A model generated the notes under the pieces. That model was not told the origin of the DNA. It ran no database searches and saw only the letters and a list, made by a program, of their open reading frames with translations. Below are positions 51,034-59,638 of a stretch of 64,000 nucleotides of DNA, in pieces. The stretch covers positions 100,310-164,309 of the forward strand of contig NZ_QEKV01000005.1 of the NCBI RefSeq assembly GCF_003096635.1. The letters are read 5' to 3'. Numbering within the stretch: the first letter of the stretch is position 1; the number at the start of each line of letters is the position of its first letter. Source of the stretch: Ezakiella coagulans (GTDB lineage: Bacteria > Bacillota > Clostridia > Tissierellales > Peptoniphilaceae). Made by a program: the position numbers and the translations under genes.

Positions 51034-51966
51034 ATGTTTAATAAAAAAAATAAATTTAAAATCGATGATGTTGAAATTTTAGAATCAGTCATGTCGAGTC
51101 ACAATTTTAACATTATAAGAAATAATAAACCATTATCATTTCGAGGTGTAATGAGTATATTTGCGTTAATTGTAGTGGGACTAGTTATTCTGATTATTTT
51201 TGCTGAAAATTTTACGGATAATCAAATAACTTTTTTGGGAATTATGGGCGCAACGTTTATATCTTTTTTTGCCGTTTTTTACACAATTAATAAAGAAGGT
51301 AGGGATAGATATATATTAGCAAAAAAATCTGCAGCAATATTGTCTCAAATCCTAAAATCAGTAGATAACCAAATATCAAGAATAGAAAATGGTATGTTTT
51401 ATCCTGTTATTTATCCGAAAAATTGGCTTGATTATTATGAAAGTTGTTCATTTTATTTAGAATATGATTACATAGAGTATCTTTTAAGAGAATTCGAAAT
51501 TATAGATAAAATAAATTGCTGTATTAAAAAAGATGATAAAGAAGAACTTTTAGAAGTGATTAAATATAGAAGACAAATTCTTACTGATTGGAATACAGAC
51601 TATGATATTCTCATTACAAGTCTTAACTTATCTAGTTTTTCAATAGGTATGAATGAGATTATTTCGTGGAGATTTGAAAAATCTTACAAAGATTTTGAAA
51701 AATATTTCATTGAAAACTATCATGATAAAGTAAAAGAGTTGACAATAGAATATTTAAAAAAGAACAATAATTCCTGTGATGTCAATTTAGCTTTATACTA
51801 TGTTATGGATAAAATAAGAGAAGACACTGAACTAAAAGATAGCAGTTATGAGTTTGAAGTTATGGAAAATAAAAAAATGTTAAATACAATATTTAAGGTT
51901 TATTTATCACTTCAAGAAGATGATTTATTTTATTTGTGTTGGGGAGAGCTTCATTTAAATGAATAA
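51034..51966 (+). CDS. membrane protein of unknown function in the rumA island, 310 residues
   Basis: Two transmembrane helices (about 39-62 and 68-90) lie near the N-terminus. A cytoplasmic, helical, acidic C-terminal region (about 95-310) includes NWLDYYESCSFYLEYDYIEY and IREDTELKDSSYEFEVMENK. I do not recognise the family. GGAGGG precedes the ATG. It stands between the AbiE pair and the HEPN gene, with its own ~120-base 5' gap. A two-helix anchor with a large cytoplasmic domain is common among phage-defence effectors, but that is only inference. Confidence 0.65.
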   Translation: MFNKKNKFKIDDVEILESVMSSHNFNIIRNNKPLSFRGVMSIFALIVVGLVILIIFAENFTDNQITFLGIMGATFISFFAVFYTINKEGRDRYILAKKSAAILSQILKSVDNQISRIENGMFYPVIYPKNWLDYYESCSFYLEYDYIEYLLREFEIIDKINCCIKKDDKEELLEVIKYRRQILTDWNTDYDILITSLNLSSFSIGMNEIISWRFEKSYKDFEKYFIENYHDKVKELTIEYLKKNNNSCDVNLALYYVMDKIREDTELKDSSYEFEVMENKKMLNTIFKVYLSLQEDDLFYLCWGELHLNE

Positions 51967-52605
51967 TAAGAAATATTTATTTTAATTTTTTAAAAATATC
52001 CCAATCAATATCAATGGTAATTTGGATAAAATTGACAATAATACAATTAAATTTTAACATAATTCAAAAAAGACTATGTACCACAAGAAGCCTTAGCACT
52101 ATTGACAATAAATTAAGATAATATTATATAAAACTCGTTGACACAAATGAATTTTAGAATTAAAAAAAATCATAAAAGCCATTTTTCTTTTTAGAAAATA
52201 CATTGTGAGAACAGTTTAAGTATATATTAATGCATGGTATATAGACAATATGTAGATTTTATGTTGAGATAATATAATAATAAAATCATAGATAAAAAAA
52301 GAAAATATTGATATAATCGTTCTAAATATTACGAATGAGAATAATGGGCAAAATAGACTGACGCAATTATAATAGTTTCTGGATAATTGGGAATCAAAAA
52401 TAGAAATCCTATAGATAAGATAGTAGCCTGTAAAAAATATTTAGGAATAATATTTGAATCTTAATTAAAAATTATTATTGATAAGTAAACAAACCTCATT
52501 ATAATATTGTTTTTTCTTTTCTTATAAATGGTATAATATATACGAAGTATATATTATTTCATGTGGGTTACAAAAAATATTAATCGTTTGAAAGGACTAT
52601 AAATT
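51967..52605. other. AT-rich intergenic stretch, no gene seen
   Basis: This 639-base stretch is very AT-rich, with stops in all frames. Near 52160-52215 a tract (TAAAAGC.ATTTTT...TTGTGAGAACA) loosely matches one at 54812-54862 on the other side of the HEPN pair. TATAAT near 52541 is a possible -10 box for the HEPN gene. Otherwise nothing is recognised. Confidence 0.5.
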
Positions 52606-53883
52606 ATGCTATTTGATGAACGAGACATGAGAGTTTTTCAAAATTCCGATTCAAGAGTTTATTTTAAGGAAATACTGCAATCCTATTATAGCCAGAACTA
52701 TAGAGCAACTATTGTATTATTGTATTCATTTGTCATATATGATTTATTCATGAAACTACAGACAATGGAAATTGAAGGCGATAACAAGGCAAAAAATATG
52801 GTAGAAGAAATAAATAGTCTGATTGCAGATGATGAGAAATATTCAATAGTGGAGAATAAGATAATTGAGTATTTCACTGATAATCATGAACTTTATTTTA
52901 AAGATTTTAAGGAAGATATTAATTATCTAAAAGATTGTCGAAATAAGTGTGCACACTTGAAAGTAAATGATAATACTCTATATGTACCAAATGACTATCA
53001 AGCAAGAATGTTAATTTGTTCAATGTATGATAATATTCTTTCTGTAAAAGCTCCTTTTATTTTAGATTTATTTAGGCATGCTGAAACAGATGTGGAAAGT
53101 TACACAAATGCGGTATTTTACTATCCCGGTATAGAAATAGAAAAAAACATCAAAAATAATATTAAGAAAAAATATCTTAGTAGAATGACTTACAAGTCAC
53201 TTTGCAAATCATATAAAACATTCATTAAATTGAATTTTATATCTGATGATGTTGAGTGTGTAAATAATGCAAGTGGTCTTTATGTATTTATTATTACTAT
53301 GACTGAATATATTATTGAAAAAGGATACTCAGAAATCTTTAAAGAAGAAAATATTCTTGAAATTTTTTCTAGAATAGATGTTGAAAATCTGAAAGATGAT
53401 AATACCAGATTTAGTATGTTAGTAGATATAATTTCTACTTTTCCAGTAATAATGGAAATTATAAAGATGGATAATGGACTATTTACATTTATTGCTGACA
53501 AAGTACTTAGTGATCCAAGAGAGTTAAATAAATATAAATATTTCTATCCATCTTCAGAAAAAACTGTAACTCAATGGTTTAAAGATATGTCAAGCCTACA
53601 AAAACCGAAGTATATTGATGAATTATTTACAGTTCTTAAAGATGAGGAAGACTTCGATATTAACGACTTTATCATCATAATGATAAAGGGTGTGCCAACT
53701 TTTAATGGATTCAATTCAGCTGATAATTTTATGAGCTTTTTTAAATCGCATATTAGTGAATTTACGAAAGACACAATTGATAAGGTAAAGGATGAATACA
53801 ACAAAAATAAACAATGTACAAATAGATCTAGGCATGATGACGATATAAAAGAAGTTGAAAAGATATTAAATGGAGAATCGTAA
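52606..53883 (+). CDS. HEPN-motif protein of unknown function
   Basis: This 425-residue protein follows AAAGGA. The N-terminal ~150 residues look like a HEPN domain: a helix with SYYSQNYRATIVLLYSFVIYDLF, then the Rx4H catalytic signature RNKCAH (Arg112, His117) in LKDCRNKCAHLKVN. HEPN domains with this motif are RNA-cleaving and common in toxins and phage defence. The remaining 270 residues are helical with no known domain recognised. No nucleotidyltransferase antitoxin (MNT) is beside it; instead a zinc-finger gene follows after 27 bases. Codons are extremely AT-rich compared with the core genes. Confidence 0.7.
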   Translation: MLFDERDMRVFQNSDSRVYFKEILQSYYSQNYRATIVLLYSFVIYDLFMKLQTMEIEGDNKAKNMVEEINSLIADDEKYSIVENKIIEYFTDNHELYFKDFKEDINYLKDCRNKCAHLKVNDNTLYVPNDYQARMLICSMYDNILSVKAPFILDLFRHAETDVESYTNAVFYYPGIEIEKNIKNNIKKKYLSRMTYKSLCKSYKTFIKLNFISDDVECVNNASGLYVFIITMTEYIIEKGYSEIFKEENILEIFSRIDVENLKDDNTRFSMLVDIISTFPVIMEIIKMDNGLFTFIADKVLSDPRELNKYKYFYPSSEKTVTQWFKDMSSLQKPKYIDELFTVLKDEEDFDINDFIIIMIKGVPTFNGFNSADNFMSFFKSHISEFTKDTIDKVKDEYNKNKQCTNRSRHDDDIKEVEKILNGES

Positions 53884-53910
53884 GAAAAAATAATTATAAA
53901 TGGAGGTTTT

Positions 53911-54657
53911 ATGTCTAAAAAATCTTTTGACAAATTTGCATATAAAGGGTCTATTTATGATTTAGAAATTATAGATAATTATGCAAAAGAAAACAATAAT
54001 AGAATTGGGAAGTATAAAAACAATATATTTTGCCCTGAATGTAAAAAGGCAAGACTTAAATATGTTCCAAAGACTGCACCGTTAAGGGGTTATTTAGCGA
54101 CCATTGACCTAAACGAACATTTAGAACATTGTTCTTACAAGTATAAAGGTAGTTCTTATAGTACTATAACAAGATATAAACTGATTGAAAACTTATCATC
54201 ATCTGAAAAAAGGAATCAAATTGAGATTTTATTGAGACATTTATCTGGTTCAGATATAGATAAAAGTTATGAGAATAAGAATTGTAGCAAAGATAACAGA
54301 TTACGATCAGAACGAGATAATTATAATGTAGATGAAAGAATTAATAATACGATTCAAAAATTTAGTTTAACTAACAAAATTGATTTGAATGTTTTAAAAA
54401 TGAATAGTAATTTAAAAATCTTATATGCTAAGAAAGCGTGGTTAGGTTATGAAGAGAGAGATGGTGGAGCATATTATTTGCCTTATATAAAAAATCTAGC
54501 AGGGGAAAAATTGGAGATATATTTTCCAATCAAAAATAATGAACTTGGCAACCCTGGATATTATAATATTGTATGCATTGGTAAAATCAATGAGTTTAAT
54601 AAGATACAATTAGATGAGCCAAGAAAAGATTCAATGAAGTTGGAAGCGACTAATTAG
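53911..54657 (+). CDS. zinc-finger protein, partner of the HEPN gene
   Basis: This 248-residue protein has GGAGG four bases before the ATG. Residues 41-74 carry CPEC (Cys41, Cys44), His70 and Cys74 in NEHLEHCSYKY, a probable C2HC zinc site. A variable charged linker (about 100-150) leads to a C-terminal domain with YAKKAWLGYEERDGGAYYLPYI and LEIYFPIKNNELGNPGYYNIV. The family is not recognised. It lies 27 bases after the HEPN gene on the same strand and is probably in one operon. A nucleic-acid or target-sensing role is inferred. Confidence 0.65.
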   Translation: MSKKSFDKFAYKGSIYDLEIIDNYAKENNNRIGKYKNNIFCPECKKARLKYVPKTAPLRGYLATIDLNEHLEHCSYKYKGSSYSTITRYKLIENLSSSEKRNQIEILLRHLSGSDIDKSYENKNCSKDNRLRSERDNYNVDERINNTIQKFSLTNKIDLNVLKMNSNLKILYAKKAWLGYEERDGGAYYLPYIKNLAGEKLEIYFPIKNNELGNPGYYNIVCIGKINEFNKIQLDEPRKDSMKLEATN

Positions 54658-54759
54658 TAGATATGTTCCCACATACGAGGATTATGAAAAACATTAAATT
54701 TTATCCATATTGACCAATCAAGCCACGTCGAGACGGTTGTATTGATGTCAAGAAAATAA
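54657..54759 (+). pseudogene. remnant of a second rumA 3' end
   Basis: Two plus-strand fragments encode the conserved C-terminus of RumA-type methyltransferases: VDMFPHT at 54657-54677 and SSHVETVVLMSRK followed by TAA at 54718-54759. They are split by about 40 unrelated bases. The sequence differs from the intact gene's VIDMFPGTMHVETIALIQKM, so it is not a recent copy of it. It marks the right boundary of the AbiE/HEPN island. Confidence 0.72.
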
Positions 54760-54976
54760 GATAACAAACTATAAAAGTCTTGAAATCAATGGTTTTTAGC
54801 AATTTTGAAAGATATCTTAAAAGCAATTTTTTCATTTAAAACCACCTTGTGGGAACATTTTAATAGCAAAAATCGTAGGGGTGAGTGGACAGTGTAATTA
54901 TAAATAAATATTTTAAAAATATATTTATTTAATGGCTATATTACTTGAATAAATGTGATAATAGATTTATAATATA

Positions 54977-55141
54977 CTTCAAAAAACCATAATTCTGGTA
55001 TCGAATAGTTTATCAACTATAGTTTTGTCAGACAAAATATTAGTGCTAAAAAATGGAAAACTAGTGGAGTGTGGAAATCATAATGAGTTAATTCAAAATG
55101 GTGATGTTTATTTTGAGTTATATCGTCAACAAAAGAAATAA
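54977..55141 (+). pseudogene. remnant of an ABC exporter ATPase (C-terminal end)
   Basis: An open stretch to TAA at 55139-55141 reads LQKTIILVSNSLSTIVLSDK, then ILVLKNGKLVECGNHNELIQ and a Tyr/Gln/Lys tail. This is the H-loop-to-C-terminus part of an ABC transporter ATPase of the exporter type (usual IAHRLSTI..ADKI.VL..G...E.G.H.EL). The H-loop His is Asn and the rest of the gene is missing. Confidence 0.8.
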
Positions 55142-55234
55142 TATTCGCTGTAAAGAGATTGTACAACTATCTGAAAAGAATTAAACATTTCCACTTGTTA
55201 TAAAAAATAATCTAAAAAAGAGGGAGACAAGAAG

Positions 55235-55636
55235 ATGGTTTATTTATTTATTTGTATATTACTTATGACTTTTTTAATAATATTGTTTTATACTTTGTGG
55301 ATTAATGGTTATTTAATTGTAAATAGGAAAACAGCTAAATTGTTTATTGCTTCGTTTAGAAATAAGAAACGATGTAGGATAAAATTTGTATCCTGCAATG
55401 GCTATATTAAAAAAATACTTAAGTTTAAGGAAAATCGCAGTTATGATTTTTGCTTAAACAGTATAGTTAAAAATGGGCTTGTTTTGGCAGAAATATGGGA
55501 TAATAACAAAAAATTATTGTTACACCTGGATTCTAATATGCCAAACGCTACTATAAATATTGATAAAAAATATCGATACTATTTGATTCTAAAATTTGAA
55601 GAAGCAACAGGTGAGTTGGAATTTTTATGGAATTAA
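55235..55636 (+). CDS. small membrane-anchored protein of unknown function, 133 residues
   Basis: One N-terminal transmembrane helix (about 3-28) is followed by a basic then beta-rich domain (RCRIKFVSCNGYIKKILKF, YYLILKFEEATGELEFLWN). GAGGGAGAC precedes the ATG. No homologue recognised. It follows debris of an ABC exporter, so it may once have belonged to a bacteriocin or export locus. Confidence 0.5.
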   Translation: MVYLFICILLMTFLIILFYTLWINGYLIVNRKTAKLFIASFRNKKRCRIKFVSCNGYIKKILKFKENRSYDFCLNSIVKNGLVLAEIWDNNKKLLLHLDSNMPNATINIDKKYRYYLILKFEEATGELEFLWN

Positions 55637-55845
55637 CCTATTATTGCCAAACATATGTGACACAAACCCTTAAAAATAAATTTGACAAAAAGCTTTATAT
55701 GTAAAAATATAAATAATAATTTGAATAACGATAACAAATAGCCTAACTAAAAATACACGAGACAATAAAATATTGAAAAATCTAAAAATTCAACGGATTT
55801 TCTAAAAGTATATATTTTTAGAAATAACCTAACTATTACATGTCT

Positions 55846-55892
55846 AAGCCCTAGCATTAATGTCCAGAGTGTAGCAAAGCGAGATTAATCTG
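55846..55892 (+). repeat. 47-base direct repeat, copy 1
   Basis: AAGCCCTAGCATTAATGTCC...GAGATTAATCTG matches 58641-58687 at 42 of 47 positions, same orientation, 2.8 kb apart. ATTAATgTCG and CGAgATTAAT can pair, so each copy can form a hairpin. The two copies bracket the GNAT, kinase and lipoprotein genes. The rest of the 315-base gap (55637-55951) is AT-rich without a gene. Confidence 0.75.
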
Positions 55893-55951
55893 CAGGTAAA
55901 TTTTTTGTTTATAATTAAGCTAATAAAATTTCATCATTTTAGAGGTGAGTT

Positions 55952-56410
55952 ATGGATTGTATTTTTGAAAAACTAAACAAAGATAATTTTAATAAGTATT
56001 TTGATTATTTATTATCGGCTACTGAATTAGAACCGGAACTTATGTGTTCAACTGATATAGACAAAGAAAAGCTTTATGAAAGATTAGATGATGAATTATC
56101 AAAAAGAAGCACTTCAATATTGGCTATTTATGAAGATAAAGTTGTCGGGAGAATAGAATATCATTTTTATTCTTGTTTTCAAGACGGATATAGAATATGC
56201 TATGTCGACTGGGTTTATGTATTGCCGGAGAATAGAAAGCAAGGAATAGCAAAAAAATTGTTTAATGAAATGACCAGCGACTGTATAAAACATAGTATTG
56301 ATGAAATTAGATTAATAAGGGCTACAAATAAAAATGCAAATGAATTTTACGAAAGTTTTAAATCTTCCAAAATTTGTGAGCTCCCATTTTTTATACAACC
56401 TTTAAATTAA
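55952..56410 (+). CDS. GNAT-family N-acetyltransferase
   Basis: This 152-residue protein has the acetyl-CoA loop in VDWVYVLPENRKQGIAKKLFNEM (Q/RxxGxA type) and the GNAT C-terminal NKNANEFYESF. Substrate unknown; small standalone GNATs often modify drugs, peptides or polyamines. It is followed by an aminoglycoside-phosphotransferase-like gene, so a drug-modification cassette is possible. AGAGGTGAG precedes the ATG. Confidence 0.88.
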   Translation: MDCIFEKLNKDNFNKYFDYLLSATELEPELMCSTDIDKEKLYERLDDELSKRSTSILAIYEDKVVGRIEYHFYSCFQDGYRICYVDWVYVLPENRKQGIAKKLFNEMTSDCIKHSIDEIRLIRATNKNANEFYESFKSSKICELPFFIQPLN

Positions 56411-56557
56411 AATACTTAGATGTGCTCGGTATAATGTTCATTTTTTTGTGGAACGTTCTTGTAGATTCTTGGCAAGAATGCAAGTGAAGCAACACCAGAT
56501 TTGATTGATTTGATAAAATTAATGGAGATAGTGATATTATTTTAGGAAGTGATAAAC

Positions 56558-57403
56558 ATGAAACATCCGGAAAAATGGAGAGATTCGATAGACCCTTTTT
56601 CCCTGCCCTTTAAAAATTTTCATTTGTTAGAGGTAATCGGTTATCCTCATGCAGGCAACGATGTTTTCCAAGTTAAAGGCATCTACAAAAAAGAGAAAGT
56701 TGAAGCATATATAAAAGTAGCTCGACAATTTGGCGCAGATATAGAAAATGAAATAAATACCATAGCTTCTATTAAATGTGAACTTGCTCCAAACATAATC
56801 GATTACGATGAGGAAAAGAAGTATTTTTGCGTCTCTCTTGCAAAGAAAGGTGAGCGATTGTCTAGTATTGTGGGAGATAACTCTAATAAAGCTTCGTTAG
56901 ACTATCTCTATGAATATGGTAATGCTCTTGCAAAGTTACATGCGACGGAAGGAATTTTTCATGATGTAAAAGATCGCAAATTTTTTCATATACAGGATAA
57001 AGAGTATTTCCGAGAATTAGGCATAGAATTTGTCTACGATTATTTAATTTCGAATCAGCCTCAAAGAATTAATAAATGCTTCTGTCATGGAGATTTTCAC
57101 TATGCCAATATTCTGTGGCAACAAAAGCATATATCAGCCATATTGGATTTTGAATTATCCGGCTGGGGAAATAAAGAATTTGATATTGCTTGGGCATTGA
57201 TACTTCGTCCCGGTCAGAAATTTATGAACACAGATGAAGAAATTTCTTTGTTTATGGATGGTTATCAGTCAGAAGGAACTTGCAATTGGGATTATGTGAA
57301 GTATTATATGATACTTATATATTCATATTTTTACAAAATCGGAAGAACAAATGTAGAGTACCTGTCTTACGTTAAAAATGTGTTTCTTGATTATTGCAAA
57401 TAA
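56558..57403 (+). CDS. aminoglycoside phosphotransferase (APH)-family kinase
   Basis: This 281-residue protein has the APH kinase core: FCHGDFHYANILW (catalytic Asp/Asn, HGDxxxxN), AILDFELSGWG (metal Asp) and, N-terminal, a Gly-rich GYPHAGNDVFQVKG with YIKVARQFGADIENE (Lys and Glu). The ATG at 56558 has AGGAAG upstream. Families with this fold phosphorylate aminoglycosides, macrolides, choline or sugars; substrate is not determined. The preceding ~100 bases contain a short out-of-frame protein-like stretch (NASEATPDLIDLIK) that may be debris. Confidence 0.85.
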   Translation: MKHPEKWRDSIDPFSLPFKNFHLLEVIGYPHAGNDVFQVKGIYKKEKVEAYIKVARQFGADIENEINTIASIKCELAPNIIDYDEEKKYFCVSLAKKGERLSSIVGDNSNKASLDYLYEYGNALAKLHATEGIFHDVKDRKFFHIQDKEYFRELGIEFVYDYLISNQPQRINKCFCHGDFHYANILWQQKHISAILDFELSGWGNKEFDIAWALILRPGQKFMNTDEEISLFMDGYQSEGTCNWDYVKYYMILIYSYFYKIGRTNVEYLSYVKNVFLDYCK

Positions 57404-57480
57404 TAATATGTTTTTTGATGTTGCTATTTGATTAGAAATATATTATTTAATAATTTATGATATTAAATGAAATAAAATCA

Positions 57481-57521
57481 AATGGCTTTTAAGACCTACA
57501 AATCTTAGAAGCCATTTTTTT
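57481..57521 (+). terminator. terminator of the APH-family gene
   Basis: AATGGCTTTTAAGA and TCTTAGAAGCCATT pair over 14 bases with one mismatch, followed by T7. Confidence 0.85.
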
Positions 57522-57609
57522 ATATAAAATTTAATTTGAACAAATATTTTTTTAACTAAAGCGGTGCATAAGTGTTATAATATAGATAAAAGTTAGAGCG
57601 ATCGAATAA

Positions 57610-57786
57610 AAAATATTTTATATTCTATTAAAAATTTTTGACAGAGATGTCCTGGGATACAGGCCACTTCCCTACCATAAAGTTACATACGCACGATTCG
57701 GTTCTCTATCTCCACTGAGAAGAAATGATTACGCAACTGAACAAATTATATTTTTCTTTAACGGAAATATATTGGGCGTACGGTAA
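57610..57786 (+). pseudogene. 58-codon reading-frame fragment without a start codon
   Basis: Between two stops, this frame reads a protein-like sequence including DRDVLGYRPLPYHKVTYARF and IIFFFNGNILGVR before TAA at 57784-57786. No ATG, GTG or TTG with a ribosome site precedes it. It is probably a truncated gene; the family is not recognised. It is the only content seen between the terminator and the next gene in this 459-base gap. Confidence 0.4.
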
Positions 57787-57862
57787 TGATGACACTGAGT
57801 TAATATTTAACATAATAATCTGAGCGACAATTAGATAAATTAGAATTTATGAGGTGAAATAA

Positions 57863-58525
57863 ATGAAACTCTTTAAGCATTATATTTTTCTTGCCATGTT
57901 GGTAATATGTCTTATATTATTTTTTTCATCATGTAAGAATCAAAAAGATTTCAGCAATAATAACAATAAAACAAAAACGGAAAAGCAAGTTTCTACAAAG
58001 AAAGAAGAGAAATTAGAACCAAACGAAGATAAAACAGAACCGAACGAAGCTAAAACAAAACCAAACGAAGATAAAACAGCACCAAACGAAGAAAAAGTAG
58101 ATAGAAACGAAGATGTTGTTTGGGACGAAGTGACTGAAAATGGTGTGGATGAGGAATTACTACTAAAAAATATTGATGAAAAAACTCTCACGTTTATAGC
58201 TCAACAATTTCAAGATATATGTAAAAAAATTGGTGAAAAAGAAAAAAAGGATAAATTTTATTGGTTGAAAGGAGAATGGTATCACGATGTAATGGATTCT
58301 AAACAATATCACAATGTAATTTTATTGGGAAATAAAGCAATGAAACCATTATTTTTGATCATATATAAAAGTCCTATTGCCGGTTTGTACGAATGGATTT
58401 GCAGCAAAGCATTAACTGAAATATCCGGATTTGATTTTTCAAATGAAAATAATGGTGCAGGATGGGGAAATTCAAAAGAATGTTTAGAAATGTTTATCGA
58501 TAGGGTTCTTGAACAAAAAAAGTAA
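57863..58525 (+). CDS. lipoprotein with PNEDKT repeats
   Basis: This 220-residue protein has an N-terminal signal and lipobox LFFSSC (Cys about 31). A spacer of four 7-residue repeats (EPNEDKT, EPNEAKT, KPNEDKT, APNEEK) is followed by a C-terminal domain (about 95-220) with FYWLKGEWYHDVMDSKQYH and AGWGNSKECLEMFIDRVLEQ. The domain is not recognised. The repeats could change number by slippage. It lies inside the segment bracketed by the 47-base repeats. Confidence 0.75.
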   Translation: MKLFKHYIFLAMLVICLILFFSSCKNQKDFSNNNNKTKTEKQVSTKKEEKLEPNEDKTEPNEAKTKPNEDKTAPNEEKVDRNEDVVWDEVTENGVDEELLLKNIDEKTLTFIAQQFQDICKKIGEKEKKDKFYWLKGEWYHDVMDSKQYHNVILLGNKAMKPLFLIIYKSPIAGLYEWICSKALTEISGFDFSNENNGAGWGNSKECLEMFIDRVLEQKK

Positions 58526-58640
58526 TAACTTTCAGTTTCCAGTGGACTTTAACTTGAACCATACAACAAAATTCTCTTGTCCCCCTCCCCTTCTTCAATG
58601 AACGTGAAGACCAGTTTCTTTATGTAAGATTATCATCACG

Positions 58641-58687
58641 AAGCCCTAGCATTAATGTCGCGAGTGTAACGAAACGAGATTAATCTG
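58641..58687 (+). repeat. 47-base direct repeat, copy 2
   Basis: AAGCCCTAGCATTAATGTCG...GAGATTAATCTG; five mismatches from copy 1 at 55846-55892. Confidence 0.75.
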
Positions 58688-58803
58688 ACAAAGATTGAAG
58701 TAATGGAACCTATGCTAAAATCAACGAATTTATTTGGAATCAATTTAAATTCTTAGAAAAAATAGAATCAACATGTTAATTTATATCACAAGGAGTGTTG
58801 AAA

Positions 58804-59424
58804 GTGATTGATAAAAGCAATAAAAAATTTTGGGATAAATTTGCTAAGCTGTATGCCCCTTTTATGAAAAAAGATAAAGGTGTTTACGATGAAGTTTGTG
58901 AATACATTATTCCCTATTTGAATAAAGATATGAATGTACTGGAACTTGCATGTGGGTCAGGCCAGTTATCGTTTAGTCTTTCAAAGCATGCTAAAAATTG
59001 GATTGGTACAGATTTTTCCGAACAAATGATTATGGAAGCTAAAAAGCGTGGGGAATACGAAAATCTTACATTTGAAACCGCCGATGCAACATCATTATCT
59101 TTTCCAAATGAAAAATTTGATTGTGTCCTAATCGCCAATGCTCTTCATATTATGCCTAAGCCGGATGAGGCAATGAAAGAAATATATAGGGTGTTAAAAC
59201 CTAATGGAATTTTGTTTGCCCCTACTTTTCTATGGCTAGAGGGAAAGCAAAGAAAAATTATAAAAAATTTAATGTCTATTTTAGGATTTAAAATGTACCA
59301 AGAATGGAATAAAGAAGAATTTGAAGATTTTATTGAGGAATATGGTTTTTCAACAGTTGAAATGAAATTAGTATATGGAGGTCTTGCACCTATTGGTGTT
59401 TTGATTGCCAAAAAAATATCCTAA
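58804..59424 (+). CDS. class I SAM-dependent methyltransferase
   Basis: About 206 residues. The GTG at 58804 lies 8 bases after AAGGAG; TTG and GTG further upstream are too close to or inside that site. SAM-binding motif I is NVLELACGSGQLSFSL, then WIGTDFSEQMI, FDCVLIANALHIMPKPDEAMKEIYRVLKPNG (UbiE/Methyltransf_11 style). The substrate is unknown; small-molecule or lipid. Confidence 0.88.
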   Translation: MIDKSNKKFWDKFAKLYAPFMKKDKGVYDEVCEYIIPYLNKDMNVLELACGSGQLSFSLSKHAKNWIGTDFSEQMIMEAKKRGEYENLTFETADATSLSFPNEKFDCVLIANALHIMPKPDEAMKEIYRVLKPNGILFAPTFLWLEGKQRKIIKNLMSILGFKMYQEWNKEEFEDFIEEYGFSTVEMKLVYGGLAPIGVLIAKKIS

Positions 59425-59638
59425 ATATTTTGTTCTCGTGGATTAAAAATTTTTACGTAAAAATGCATGGTAATGTTTCCGAAAAGTATATTGGAATATT
59501 TATTCGACAGCTTTTTATGTCAAGAATTTGCCTCTACAATACTATGACGGCTTCAGCCACTGTTTCAACTCATTGTTTAGAAATTAGTTAGATTAAAAGT
59601 GCAAATTAATTTATTATAAAATTTTAAGGAGAATAACT

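Noticed and set aside
52160..54862. Flanking repeats around the HEPN pair (TTGTG.GAACA tracts)
   Set aside because: The two tracts match only loosely over ~50 AT-rich bases; too weak to claim as element ends.
55842..58690. Integron gene-cassette array with attC sites
   Set aside because: All genes point one way and hairpin repeats are present, but the repeats lack the attC core ends (GTTRRRY/RYYYAAC) and no integron integrase is seen.
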